Shown here piece by piece: positions 23,347-31,008 of a DNA stretch of 33,768 nt (its first letter is position 1; each line of letters opens with the position of its first letter). A program made the position numbers and the translations under genes. The notes below the pieces were generated by a model. The model was not told the DNA's origin. It saw nothing but the letters and a program-made list of their open reading frames with translations, and searched no databases. Source of the DNA: G020354085 sp964629975. Lineage in GTDB: Bacteria > Pseudomonadota > Gammaproteobacteria > Acidiferrobacterales > Sulfurifustaceae. The DNA lies in the NCBI GenBank assembly GCA_964629975.1, contig CAZVUN010000021.1, forward strand, positions 1 to 33,768. The letters are read 5' to 3'.

Positions 23347-23347
23347 C

Positions 23348-25438
23348 ATGGCCACGCAAACCCAGGCACAATTCACCCAGGCGCTCAAGAAGTACTACAG
23401 CGTCTACACCGGCGGCTTCATCGCCTTCGTCATCGTGCTCGCGATCGCCGAGCAGATCGGCATGCCGAGCCGCTGGATCGGCTACTCGTTCCTGTTCGCG
23501 ACCATCGCGCTGTACGCCATGATCGGCATCATGTCGCGCACCGCCGACGTGGCCGAGTACTACGTCGCCGGCCGGCGCGTGCCGGCATTCTTCAACGGCA
23601 TGGCCACCGGCGCCGACTGGATGTCGGCGGCATCGTTCATCGGCATGGCCGGCGGCCTCTACATCCAGGGCTACGACGGGCTCGCGTTCATCATGGGCTG
23701 GACCGGCGGCTACGTGCTGGTGGCGCTGTTCCTCGCGCCGTACCTGCGCAAGTTCGGGCAGTTCACGATCCCGGACTTCCTGGGCGAGCGCTACGGCGGC
23801 AACATCGTGCGCACCGTCGGCGTATTGGCTGCGATCCTGTGCTCGTTCACCTACGTGGTGGCGCAGATCTACGGTGTCGGCATCATCACCTCGCGCTTCA
23901 CCGGGCTCGAGTTCGGCATCGGCGTGTTCGTCGGTCTCGGCGGCATCCTGGTGTGCTCGTTCCTGGGCGGCATGCGCGCGGTCACCTGGACGCAGGTGGC
24001 GCAGTACATCATCCTGATCGTCGCCTACATGATCCCGGTGGTGTGGCTGAGCGTGAAGAACACCAACTTCCCGATCCCGCAGCTCTCCTACGGCTACGCC
24101 CTGCAGAAGGTCACCGAGCGCGAGAAGCAGATCACCAATGATCCCAAGGAGATCGAGGTCCGCAACCTGTTCAAGGAGCGGGCGGCGGCGGCCGACGCCA
24201 AGCTGAAGGACCCGGCCGCGGCGTATGCCGCGGAGAAGGCCGCGCTCGAGCAGAAGCTCGCCGATCTCAAGAAGGCCAACGCCCCGGCCGAGCAGATCGC
24301 GGCGGCCGAGAAGGCGCTCGCGAGCTTCCCCAAGGACGTGGAGGCAGCCAAGAAGCAGTGGCTGGCCGAAAAGGCGCTTGCGGCGCGCGCCAACCCGCCG
24401 CGACCGCACGCGCAGGCCTTCCCGGGCAAGGACGAGAAGGCGCAGCAGACCGCGCGCTGGAACTTCCTGGCGCTCGTCTTCTGCCTGATGGTCGGCACCG
24501 CGGCGCTGCCGCACATCCTGATGCGCTACTACACCACGCCGAGCGTGCGCGAGGCGCGTCAGTCGGTCGGCTGGTCGCTGTTCTTCATCTTCCTGCTGTA
24601 CTTCACGGCGCCGGCACTGGCGGTGCTGGTGAAGTACGACGTCTACCACTTCCTGGTGGGCTCGAGCTTCGCCGAGCTGCCTCGCTGGGTGGCGTCGTGG
24701 TCGGCGGTGGACGCGGCCCTGGTGTCGGTCAAGGACTTCAACGGCGACGGCATCGTGCAGCTGGCCGAGATCGTGCTCGGCCAGGACATCATCGTGCTGG
24801 CGACCCCGGAGATCGCGGGATTGCCGTACGTGATCTCCGGGCTGGTGGCGGCCGGGGGACTGGCGGCGGCGCTGTCGACCGCCGACGGGTTGCTGCTCAC
24901 CATCGCCAATGCGCTCTCGCATGACGTCTACTACAAGATGATCAACCCGAGTGCCTCGACCAAGACACGCCTGACGGTGGCCAAGGTGCTGTTGCTGGTG
25001 GTGGCGGTGATTGCGGCGACGGTCGCCTCGCAGAAGCCGGCCGACATCCTGTTCCTGGTGTCGGCGGCGTTCTCGCTCGCGGCCGCCGGGTTCTTCCCCG
25101 CGCTCACCGTCGGCATCTTCTGGAGGCGGGCGACCAAGTGGGGGGCGATCCTCGGCATGATCGCCGGTGTCGGCATCACCTTCTACTACATGACGCTGAC
25201 CCAGCCGTGGCTGCGCGAGGTCTTCTACGGCGTCGCGCGCTCGGTGCCGGTCAAGCCCGGGGACCTGTGGCTGGGGATCAGCCCGATCTCGGCCGGCATC
25301 TTCGGCGTGCCGCTCGGGTTCCTGGTGATCATCGTCGTGAGCCTGCTCACGCCCGCCCCCAGCCAGAAGGTGCAGGAGTTCATCGAACACGTGCGCTATC
25401 CGCACCTGAAGGGCGACATGGATACCCGCGCGACCTGA
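23348..25438 (+). CDS. Sodium:solute symporter, VC_2705 subfamily (probable acetate/carboxylate permease)
   Basis: 696 residues with about 13 membrane helices of the SSS (LeuT) fold. Family segments include EYYVAGRRVPAFFNGMATGADWMSAASFIGMAGGLY, FTIPDFLGERYGG, and LPYVISGLVAAGGLAAALSTADGLLL near the sodium site. VC_2705-type proteins are normally about 550-600 residues. The extra length comes from a hydrophilic, Ala/Lys/Glu-rich insert at about 254-370, predicted helical and possibly coiled coil, between membrane segments. A second oddity is a canonical EF-hand loop at 463-474 (D-x-N-x-D-G-x-V-x-x-x-E) in an extramembrane loop. It pairs with the DUF4212 subunit and is near acs, as in Vibrio, so acetate or a similar short carboxylate is the likely substrate; this is inferred from context. 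Expression is probably FNR-controlled and ends at the terminator at 25464. Confidence 0.93.
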   Translation: MATQTQAQFTQALKKYYSVYTGGFIAFVIVLAIAEQIGMPSRWIGYSFLFATIALYAMIGIMSRTADVAEYYVAGRRVPAFFNGMATGADWMSAASFIGMAGGLYIQGYDGLAFIMGWTGGYVLVALFLAPYLRKFGQFTIPDFLGERYGGNIVRTVGVLAAILCSFTYVVAQIYGVGIITSRFTGLEFGIGVFVGLGGILVCSFLGGMRAVTWTQVAQYIILIVAYMIPVVWLSVKNTNFPIPQLSYGYALQKVTEREKQITNDPKEIEVRNLFKERAAAADAKLKDPAAAYAAEKAALEQKLADLKKANAPAEQIAAAEKALASFPKDVEAAKKQWLAEKALAARANPPRPHAQAFPGKDEKAQQTARWNFLALVFCLMVGTAALPHILMRYYTTPSVREARQSVGWSLFFIFLLYFTAPALAVLVKYDVYHFLVGSSFAELPRWVASWSAVDAALVSVKDFNGDGIVQLAEIVLGQDIIVLATPEIAGLPYVISGLVAAGGLAAALSTADGLLLTIANALSHDVYYKMINPSASTKTRLTVAKVLLLVVAVIAATVASQKPADILFLVSAAFSLAAAGFFPALTVGIFWRRATKWGAILGMIAGVGITFYYMTLTQPWLREVFYGVARSVPVKPGDLWLGISPISAGIFGVPLGFLVIIVVSLLTPAPSQKVQEFIEHVRYPHLKGDMDTRAT

Positions 25439-25463
25439 CCGGCGCGCGTCAATAAGCCGCCAC

Positions 25464-25493
25464 GGGGCCCGCGTTTGCGGGCCCCTTTTTTTT
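25464..25493 (+). terminator. Intrinsic terminator after the symporter operon
   Basis: A perfect 9-bp stem (GGGGCCCGC / GCGGGCCCC, 25464-25472 with 25477-25485), a GTTT loop, and eight T residues directly after it (25486-25493). It lies 25 bases after the permease stop and is the clearest terminator in the window. Confidence 0.96.
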
Positions 25494-25496
25494 GTC

Positions 25497-25502
25497 CATA
25501 AT
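25497..25502 (+). promoter_or_regulatory. Candidate -10 (CATAAT) for the SUFU-like gene
   Basis: CATAAT matches the -10 consensus at five of six positions, four bases after the terminator T-run. A matching -35 would fall inside the terminator loop (TTTGCG), which is poor. The expected start near 25509 gives a leader of about 33 bases to the ATG at 25542. Confidence 0.3.
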
Positions 25503-25541
25503 GCCCCGACCCGCCGCAACCGGGGTGGAGGGGGTAACAAG

Positions 25542-26249
25542 ATGTGGCGCATGAGGGTGCTGGGCGTGGTGCTCGTGGCCGTGGCCCTGCCGGCGACGGC
25601 GCGCGATGAGCTGGCCGACTCGCGCATCCAGATGGCATTGCTGTGGGGCAAGGTCAACGACTCGCGCGAGCGCTTCTACGAGAAGACCTTCGGTGCCCTG
25701 CCGGATGAGATCCTCACGCTCGATCATCTGGCGAAGGACTTCTCCGGTGGCGGTGTGCTGCGCTTCCAGTCCGCCAAGCTCAACGACCTGTGGGTGTACA
25801 GCACCTTTGGCCTGACCAATCCGGATGCGGCGCACGCGCAGCACGCGCCGCCGCGTGCCGCCGAGGCGGGCCATGGCTACGAGCTCGTGATCCTCGCCCG
25901 GGAGTCCGCCGACTGGCCGCTGTGGCTGCTGCAGTGGGTCACGCTGGCGGAGGTGACCGACGGCATGCGGTTGCGCGAGCGCGTGGAGCGTTACCAGGGC
26001 CTCACCATCGAGAACCTCGACATCGGCCGCGGCCGGCCGGTGAGCCTGCTGGTCGCGGAAGCGCGCGCGCCGCTGCCCGCGGGTGTGGGACTGCCGAATG
26101 GTTCGATGAAGCTCCTGATCGGCACGGTCATCACCGACGCCGAGGTGCGTTACGCGCTCGAACACGGGCGCGCGGCGCTGCTCGAGCGGCTCGTGCAGCA
26201 CGGCGTCGGGCAGGTGAGCGAGCTCGGGCGCGCCGCGGTCATTCCCTAG
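25542..26249 (+). CDS. Secreted suppressor-of-fused (SUFU)-like domain protein
   Basis: 235 residues. The N-terminus (MRVLGVVLVAVALPATARD) is a Sec signal peptide with likely cleavage near ATA-RD, so the protein should be periplasmic. A GAGGGGGTAACA ribosome-binding site precedes the ATG. The rest resembles the bacterial SUFU domain: DLWVYSTFGLTN, HGYELVILARES followed by WPLWLLQWVTL, and the closing GSMKLLIGTVITDAEVRYALEHGRAALLERL block, which in SUFU proteins ends in an E-x-x-Y-x-L-E-H-G type pattern. SUFU-domain proteins in bacteria are often immunity-like or of unknown function and usually cytosolic, so the signal peptide is unusual. It is followed after six bases by a small membrane-protein gene, and the two lie between the symporter and acs. 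Function unknown. Confidence 0.7.
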   Translation: MWRMRVLGVVLVAVALPATARDELADSRIQMALLWGKVNDSRERFYEKTFGALPDEILTLDHLAKDFSGGGVLRFQSAKLNDLWVYSTFGLTNPDAAHAQHAPPRAAEAGHGYELVILARESADWPLWLLQWVTLAEVTDGMRLRERVERYQGLTIENLDIGRGRPVSLLVAEARAPLPAGVGLPNGSMKLLIGTVITDAEVRYALEHGRAALLERLVQHGVGQVSELGRAAVIP

Positions 26250-26255
26250 CCGCCG

Positions 26256-26651
26256 ATGCTGACCGTCATCGCGGTCCTCAAGACGCTGATCGAGATTGCC
26301 GGGCTCGCGCTGCTCGGGCAGGGCGTGCTGTACCTGCTGGCCGGGCCGGCGCGCGAGCAGAACATCTTCTACCGCGTGCTCAAGACCGTCACCGCACCGG
26401 TGTGGAAGGCCGTGCGCCTGCTCGCCCCGCGCGTGATCGTCGACCAGCACATCGGTTATCTGGCGTTCCTGCTGCTGGCGCTCGCCTGGTACCTGCTGCT
26501 GGTCACGCAGGCCGCGCAATGCCTCAATGCACTCAGCCACCCGAGCTGTGCGCGCCTGGCGGCGGACTACGTCGCGCGCTGCGAGGCCGGCCAGGGCGAG
26601 GCCTGCGAGGTGCTGCGGCGCAATGCGCCGTCGGCCGCGCCCGCACGCTAG
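26256..26651 (+). CDS. Small membrane protein of unknown function
   Basis: 131 residues with two strong membrane helices: about 3-28 (LTVIAVLKTLIEIAGLALLG) and about 66-86 (GYLAFLLLALAWYLLLV). Between them is a basic, amphipathic loop (FYRVLKTVTAPVWKAVRLLAPRVIVDQH). This TM-basic loop with P-V-W/R-L-x-P pattern-TM layout is loosely like YggT-family proteins. The C-terminal 45 residues contain three cysteines (positions about 89, 98 and 109) in a short helical region. The gene follows the SUFU-like gene by six bases and is likely co-transcribed with it. I do not recognise a specific family. It is probably a real gene: its codon use and hydropathy are consistent with the coding strand. Confidence 0.7.
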   Translation: MLTVIAVLKTLIEIAGLALLGQGVLYLLAGPAREQNIFYRVLKTVTAPVWKAVRLLAPRVIVDQHIGYLAFLLLALAWYLLLVTQAAQCLNALSHPSCARLAADYVARCEAGQGEACEVLRRNAPSAAPAR

Positions 26652-26654
26652 CCC

Positions 26655-27251
26655 TCAGCGCCGCACGCGCAGGTCGGCGACGACGTGGGCGAGGTCGCTG
26701 CGGCCGCTGTCGAGGATGAGCTTGCGCGCCATGTGCCGGTCGAAGCGGTCGAGGTGCTCGACGATGCCCTTGACCTTGTCGGCCTCGTGCAGCCAGTGAT
26801 AGGCCATGCCCAGCTGGTACCAGATGTGACCGTTCATGGGCTTGAGCTGGGCGGCCTGCTCGAAGGCCTGTGCGGCCTCGGCGTGCTGGCGCTGGCTGGC
26901 GAGCGCGAGCCCCAGGCCGTACCAGGCGAGGTCGAGCCGGCGGTTGCGGTCGAGCGCCTCGCGAAATGCCGCCGCCGCCTCCGCGGGTTTGTGCAGCTCA
27001 CCGCAGACGTAGCCCAGGTTGTACCAGGTGTCGGCATTGTCCGCATCGCCGCGCAGGGCCTCGCGCAGCAGCGGCTCGGCCTCGCTGAAGCGCCGGTCCG
27101 CGGCCAGCAGGAAGGCGGCGGCGCTTGCGGCGGCCGCGAAATCCGGATTGAATTTGAGCGCCAGGCGATACTCTGCGATGGCGCGCGCATGCCGCTTCAG
27201 CAACTGGAACAGGCGGGCACGCGCATAGTGGCGCAGGGCGTCGAGGTTCAT
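26655..27251 (-). CDS. Tetratricopeptide repeat protein
   Basis: 198 residues from the ATG at 27251; the far longer open frame upstream on this strand is a shadow of acs. At least three TPR-like units are seen between about 16 and 140: AIAEYRLALKFNP, ADNADTWYNLGYVCGELHKPAEAAAAFREAL, and LAWYGLGLALASQRQHAEAAQAFEQAAQLKP, with the W-LG-Y-A-F-P pattern in place. A further unit follows with NGHIWYQLGMAYHWL. TPR proteins are protein-protein scaffolds and the partner is unknown. The gene is convergent with the small membrane-protein gene (three bases apart) and divergent from acs. A plausible promoter lies 30 bases upstream. Confidence 0.88.
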   Translation of the reverse strand: MNLDALRHYARARLFQLLKRHARAIAEYRLALKFNPDFAAAASAAAFLLAADRRFSEAEPLLREALRGDADNADTWYNLGYVCGELHKPAEAAAAFREALDRNRRLDLAWYGLGLALASQRQHAEAAQAFEQAAQLKPMNGHIWYQLGMAYHWLHEADKVKGIVEHLDRFDRHMARKLILDSGRSDLAHVVADLRVRR

Positions 27252-27282
27252 GCAGTGGGCAGCGTGGCGTTGACCTGACCCC

Positions 27283-27311
27283 ATTGTGCGGGGCGACGCC
27301 GCGCGCGGCAA
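27283..27311 (-). promoter_or_regulatory. Candidate promoter for the TPR gene
   Basis: On the minus strand TTGCCG (27311-27306), a 17-base spacer and CACAAT (27288-27283); each hexamer matches at four of six positions with ideal spacing. The expected start is about 25 bases upstream of the TPR ATG. No equally good promoter was found for acs on the plus strand in the same 102-base gap. Confidence 0.4.
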
Positions 27312-27353
27312 GGCAAGCGCCGGCAGCGCGCAATCCAGACGAGGAGAGGGTTC

Positions 27354-29300
27354 ATGTCCGAAGAAAAGGTCTACCAGGTTCCGGCGGCGGTCGCAGCGCG
27401 CGCCCACATCAACGCGGCCAAGTACCGCCAGATGTACGAGCGCTCGGTCAAGGATCCGGACGGCTTCTGGGCGGAGCAGGCGCGCGAGTTCGTCACCTGG
27501 AGCAAGCCATGGACGAAAGTGAGTGACTGGAGCTACGACGCGAAGAACCTGTACATCAAGTGGTTCATCGGCGGCAAGCTGAACGTCGCCTACAACTGCC
27601 TCGACCGCCATCTCGCCACGCGCGCGGATCAGGTGGCGCTGCTGTGGGAAGGTGACGATCCCAAGCAGGACAAGCGCATCACCTATCGGCAACTGCATAC
27701 CGAGGTTTGCAAGTTCGCCAACGTGCTCAAGGGCCGCGGCGTAAAGAAAGGCGACCGCGTGTGCATCTACATGCCGATGATCCCGGAGGCCGCGGTCGCG
27801 ATGCTCGCCTGCGCGCGCATCGGTGCGGTGCACTCGGTGGTGTTTGGCGGCTTCTCGCCGCATTCGCTCACCGACCGCATCCTCGACTCCGACTGCCGCG
27901 TGGTCATCACCGCCGATGAGGGCGTGCGCGGCGGCAAGAAGGTGCCGCTCAAGAAGAACACCGACGAGGCGCTCGCGAAGTGCCCGAATGTGCACACCGT
28001 GGTCGTCGTGAGGCATACCGGCGGGGACGTCGCCTGGAAGGCCGGGCGCGACATCGTGTGGCAGGACGAGGTTGCCCGGGCGAGCAGCGAGTGCGCACCC
28101 GAGGAGATGGACGCCGAGGATCCGCTGTTCATCCTCTACACCTCGGGCTCCACGGGCAAGCCCAAGGGCGTGCTGCACACCACCGGCGGCTATCTCGTGT
28201 TCGCCGCGATGACGCACAGGTACACCTTCGATTACCACGACGGGGACATCTTCTGGTGCACCGCCGACGTTGGCTGGGTCACCGGACACACCTACATCGT
28301 CTACGGGCCGCTCGCCAATGGCGCCATCTCGCTCATGTTCGAAGGCGTGCCGAACTACCCCTCCACCTCGCGCTTCTGGGAGGTGATCGACAAGCACCAG
28401 GTCAACATCTTCTACACCGCGCCGACCGCGATCCGCGCGCTCATGCGCGAGGGCGACGCCCCGGTCAAGCGGACCTCCCGCAAATCGCTCAAGCTGCTCG
28501 GCACGGTCGGCGAGCCGATCAACCCGGAGGCCTGGGAGTGGTACTACCACGTGGTGGGCGAGGCGCGCGTGCCGATCGTAGATACCTGGTGGCAGACCGA
28601 GACCGGCGGGCACCTCATCACGCCGCTGCCGGGCGCGACCGCGCTCAAGCCCGGTTCGGCGACCCATCCGTTCTTCGGCGTGGTGCCGGGCATCGTCGAT
28701 CTCGGCAGCGGCAAGCTGCTCGAAGGCCCCGCCGAGGGCGCGCTCGTCATCCAGCGGCCGTGGCCGGCGCAGATGCGCACGGTGTACGGCGATCACCAGC
28801 GCTTCGTCGATACCTATTTCAAGACCTATCCCGGCTACTACTTCACCGGCGATGGCGCGCGCCGCGACCAGGACGGTTACTACTGGATCACGGGGCGCAT
28901 CGACGACGTGCTCAACGTCTCGGGCCACCGGCTCGGCACCGCCGAGGTCGAGAGCGCGCTGGTGCTGCACCCGGCGGTTGCCGAGGCCGCGGTGGTCGGA
29001 TTCCCGCACGACATCAAGGGCCAGGGCATCTACTGCTACGTCACGCTCAAGGTCGGTGTGACCCCGAGCGAGGAGCTCAAGAAGGAATTGATCCAGCAGG
29101 TGCGCAACGAGATCGGCCCGACCGCGACCCCGGATGTCATCCAGTGGGCCCCGGGCCTGCCCAAGACCCGCTCCGGCAAGATCATGCGCCGCATCCTGCG
29201 CAAGATCGCGGCCAACGAGCTCGACAACCTGGGCGACACCACGACGCTGGCCGATCCGGCGGTGGTCGACGACCTGGTCAAGAACCGCGCGCTCAAGTAA
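27354..29300 (+). CDS. acs: Acetyl-coenzyme A synthetase
   Basis: 648 residues, the length of Acs. The AMP-binding motif YTSGSTGKPKG is present, with the acyl-pocket Trp in VDTWWQTETGGH, the adenylate-binding motif TGDGARRDQDGYYWITGRIDD, and the C-terminal Lys609 in PKTRSGKIMRR. This lysine has the same number as in Salmonella and is the residue acetylated by Pat and deacetylated by CobB. The enzyme activates acetate to acetyl-CoA through acetyl-AMP. The start is supported by a GAGGAGAGG ribosome-binding site 5-8 bases upstream. It is probably the enzyme partner of the upstream VC_2705-type permease. Note that the SUFU-like, membrane and TPR genes intervene, so acs is not in the same transcript as the permease. 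Confidence 0.98.
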   Translation: MSEEKVYQVPAAVAARAHINAAKYRQMYERSVKDPDGFWAEQAREFVTWSKPWTKVSDWSYDAKNLYIKWFIGGKLNVAYNCLDRHLATRADQVALLWEGDDPKQDKRITYRQLHTEVCKFANVLKGRGVKKGDRVCIYMPMIPEAAVAMLACARIGAVHSVVFGGFSPHSLTDRILDSDCRVVITADEGVRGGKKVPLKKNTDEALAKCPNVHTVVVVRHTGGDVAWKAGRDIVWQDEVARASSECAPEEMDAEDPLFILYTSGSTGKPKGVLHTTGGYLVFAAMTHRYTFDYHDGDIFWCTADVGWVTGHTYIVYGPLANGAISLMFEGVPNYPSTSRFWEVIDKHQVNIFYTAPTAIRALMREGDAPVKRTSRKSLKLLGTVGEPINPEAWEWYYHVVGEARVPIVDTWWQTETGGHLITPLPGATALKPGSATHPFFGVVPGIVDLGSGKLLEGPAEGALVIQRPWPAQMRTVYGDHQRFVDTYFKTYPGYYFTGDGARRDQDGYYWITGRIDDVLNVSGHRLGTAEVESALVLHPAVAEAAVVGFPHDIKGQGIYCYVTLKVGVTPSEELKKELIQQVRNEIGPTATPDVIQWAPGLPKTRSGKIMRRILRKIAANELDNLGDTTTLADPAVVDDLVKNRALK

Positions 29301-29339
29301 CGCGCCAGCGCGGCGCGGGCGACTTTTGCCGCAGGCTGT

Positions 29340-29348
29340 TGGTAGAAT
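29340..29348 (+). promoter_or_regulatory. Candidate extended -10 promoter for the mla operon
   Basis: TG at 29340-29341, one base, then TAGAAT at 29343-29348 (five of six). The -35 position (29320-29325, CGACTT) is poor, typical of extended -10 promoters. The expected start near 29355 gives a leader of about 55 bases to the mlaF GTG. Confidence 0.5.
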
Positions 29349-29410
29349 GCGCCGCAGCGCGTGGTCCGTGGCCGTCGTCACGGGCCCTGCGCCCGCGCCC
29401 AGGATCCGCC

Positions 29411-30229
29411 GTGACCCAACCCGCCCCTGACATCCTCGTCGACGTCGACAACGTGCATCTGGCGCTCGGCGGGCGCCCGATCCTCAAGGGCATCACGCTC
29501 CAGGTCCCGCGCGGCCAGGTGATCGCCATCATGGGCGGCAGCGGCTGCGGCAAGACCACGCTGCTCAATCTCATCGGCGGGCGCCTGCGGCCCAACAGCG
29601 GCCGGGTCATCGTCGACGGCCAGTCGGTGCCGGACCTGGACACCGAGGCGCTGTTCGAGTTGAGAAAGCGCATGGCGCTGCTGTTCCAGACCGGCGCGCT
29701 GTTCACCGATCTCACGGTGTTCGAGAACGTGGCCTTCCCGATCCGCGAGCACACGCGCCTCGCCGAGTCGCTGCTGCGCACCGTGGTGCTGATGAAGCTC
29801 GAGACCGTGGGGCTGCGCGGGGCGCGCGCGCTCATGCCCTCGGAGCTCTCCGGCGGCATGGCGCGGCGCGTGGCGCTCGCGCGCGCGATCGTGCTCGAAC
29901 CGATGATGATCATGTACGACGAACCGTTCACCGGCCTCGATCCGATCTCCAAGGGCGTGATCGCCAAGCTCATCAAGGAACTCAACCGCTCGCTCGGCAT
30001 CACCTCGATCGTGGTATCGCACGACGTGGCCGAGACCTGCGCGATCTCGGACTACGCCTACCTGGTCGGCGACGGGCGCATCATGGGCGAGGGCACGCCG
30101 GCCGAGGTGCAGCGCTCGGCCTCCGCGCACGTGCGCCAGTTCATGGACGGACTGCCGGACGGACCGGTGCCGTACCAGTACCCGGCGCCCGACTACCTCG
30201 AGGACCTGATGGCGGGGACGCGCGCGTGA
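29411..30229 (+). CDS. mlaF: Phospholipid ABC transporter ATP-binding protein MlaF
   Basis: 272 residues from a GTG at 29411; the open frame upstream is a shadow of acs. Walker A GGSGCGKT at 42-49, Q-loop FQTGALFTDLTVFENVAFP (with the alanine-rich MlaF-type Q-loop), signature LSGGM at 146-150, Walker B MIMYDEP with Glu171, and the switch His in VVSHDVAE. The LSGGM signature and the C-terminal tail (VRQFMDGLPDGPVPYQYPA) are characteristic of MlaF. MlaF drives the MlaFEDB complex that moves phospholipid between the inner membrane and MlaC to keep the outer membrane asymmetric. The stop overlaps the mlaE GTG (GTGA). Confidence 0.97.
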   Translation: MTQPAPDILVDVDNVHLALGGRPILKGITLQVPRGQVIAIMGGSGCGKTTLLNLIGGRLRPNSGRVIVDGQSVPDLDTEALFELRKRMALLFQTGALFTDLTVFENVAFPIREHTRLAESLLRTVVLMKLETVGLRGARALMPSELSGGMARRVALARAIVLEPMMIMYDEPFTGLDPISKGVIAKLIKELNRSLGITSIVVSHDVAETCAISDYAYLVGDGRIMGEGTPAEVQRSASAHVRQFMDGLPDGPVPYQYPAPDYLEDLMAGTRA

Positions 30230-31005
30230 ACGCCGTCGCACAGCTCGGTCGCGTGGTGCTGGCCGCCCTCGAGCGGCTCGGGCGCGCGACCTTGTTCCTG
30301 TGGGACACGCTGCGCGCCGGCGTGATCCTGCTGCGGCGCTTCTACCTCGTGGTGCAGCAGGTCTACAAGGTCGGGGTGCTCACGCTGCTCATCATCCTGG
30401 TGTCCGGGCTGTTCGTCGGCATGGTGCTCGGGCTGCAGGGCTACAACACGCTGGTGCGCTTCGGTGCCGAGGAGTCGCTCGGGCTGCTGGTGGCGCTGTC
30501 GCTGGTGCGCGAGCTCGGGCCGGTGGTGACCGCGCTGCTGTTCGCCGGCCGCGCGGGCTCCGCGCTCACCGCCGAGATCGGCCTGATGAAGGCGACCGAG
30601 CAGCTCGCCGGCATGGAGATGATGGCGGTCAATCCGGTGATGCGCGTGATCGCCCCGCGCTTCTTCGCCGGGATCATCGCCATGCCGCTGCTGGCGGCGC
30701 TGTTCTCGGCGATCGGCGTGCTCGGCGGCCACCTCGTGGGGGTCGGGCTGCTCGGCGTCGACACCGGTTCGTTCTGGTCGCAGATGCAGGCGGGCGTGGA
30801 CTTTCGCGAGGACATCATGAACGGCGTGTACAAGAGCATGGTCTTCGGGCTGACCTGCACCTGGATCGCCGTGTTCGAGGGCTACGATGCGGTGCCGACC
30901 TCGGAGGGCGTGTCGAGCGCCACCAACCGCACGGTGGTGTATTCTTCGCTCGCCGTACTGGCGCTCGACTTCATCATGACGTCGCTTACCCTGGCAGAGG
31001 TCTGA
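30226..31005 (+). CDS. mlaE: Phospholipid ABC transporter permease MlaE
   Basis: 259 residues starting at a GTG in the GTGA overlap with mlaF. It is an MlaE/permease-DUF140 family protein with about five membrane helices: an N-terminal interfacial helix, GVLTLLIILVSGLFVGMVLGLQGYNTLVRFG, then the conserved ELGPVVTALLFAGRAGSALTAEIGLMKATEQLAGMEMMAVNP coupling region that binds MlaF. The remaining helices include GIIAMPLLAALFSAIGVLGGHLVG and the ALDFIMTSLTL end. In the MlaFEDB complex two MlaE subunits form the lipid pocket beneath the MlaD ring. It is followed by mlaD after three bases. Confidence 0.97.
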   Translation: MNAVAQLGRVVLAALERLGRATLFLWDTLRAGVILLRRFYLVVQQVYKVGVLTLLIILVSGLFVGMVLGLQGYNTLVRFGAEESLGLLVALSLVRELGPVVTALLFAGRAGSALTAEIGLMKATEQLAGMEMMAVNPVMRVIAPRFFAGIIAMPLLAALFSAIGVLGGHLVGVGLLGVDTGSFWSQMQAGVDFREDIMNGVYKSMVFGLTCTWIAVFEGYDAVPTSEGVSSATNRTVVYSSLAVLALDFIMTSLTLAEV

Positions 31006-31008
31006 GAC

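Noticed and set aside
27252..27353. CRP or FNR site between the TPR gene and acs
   Set aside because: TTGACCTGACC at 27270 has only one half-site and no symmetric partner at the right distance.
26655..29381. A 908-codon open frame on the minus strand antisense to acs
   Set aside because: Only its 3' 198 codons have a protein-like character (TPR). The rest is the mirror of acs codons in G+C-rich DNA, with Arg/His/Gln-rich sequence and no family resemblance.
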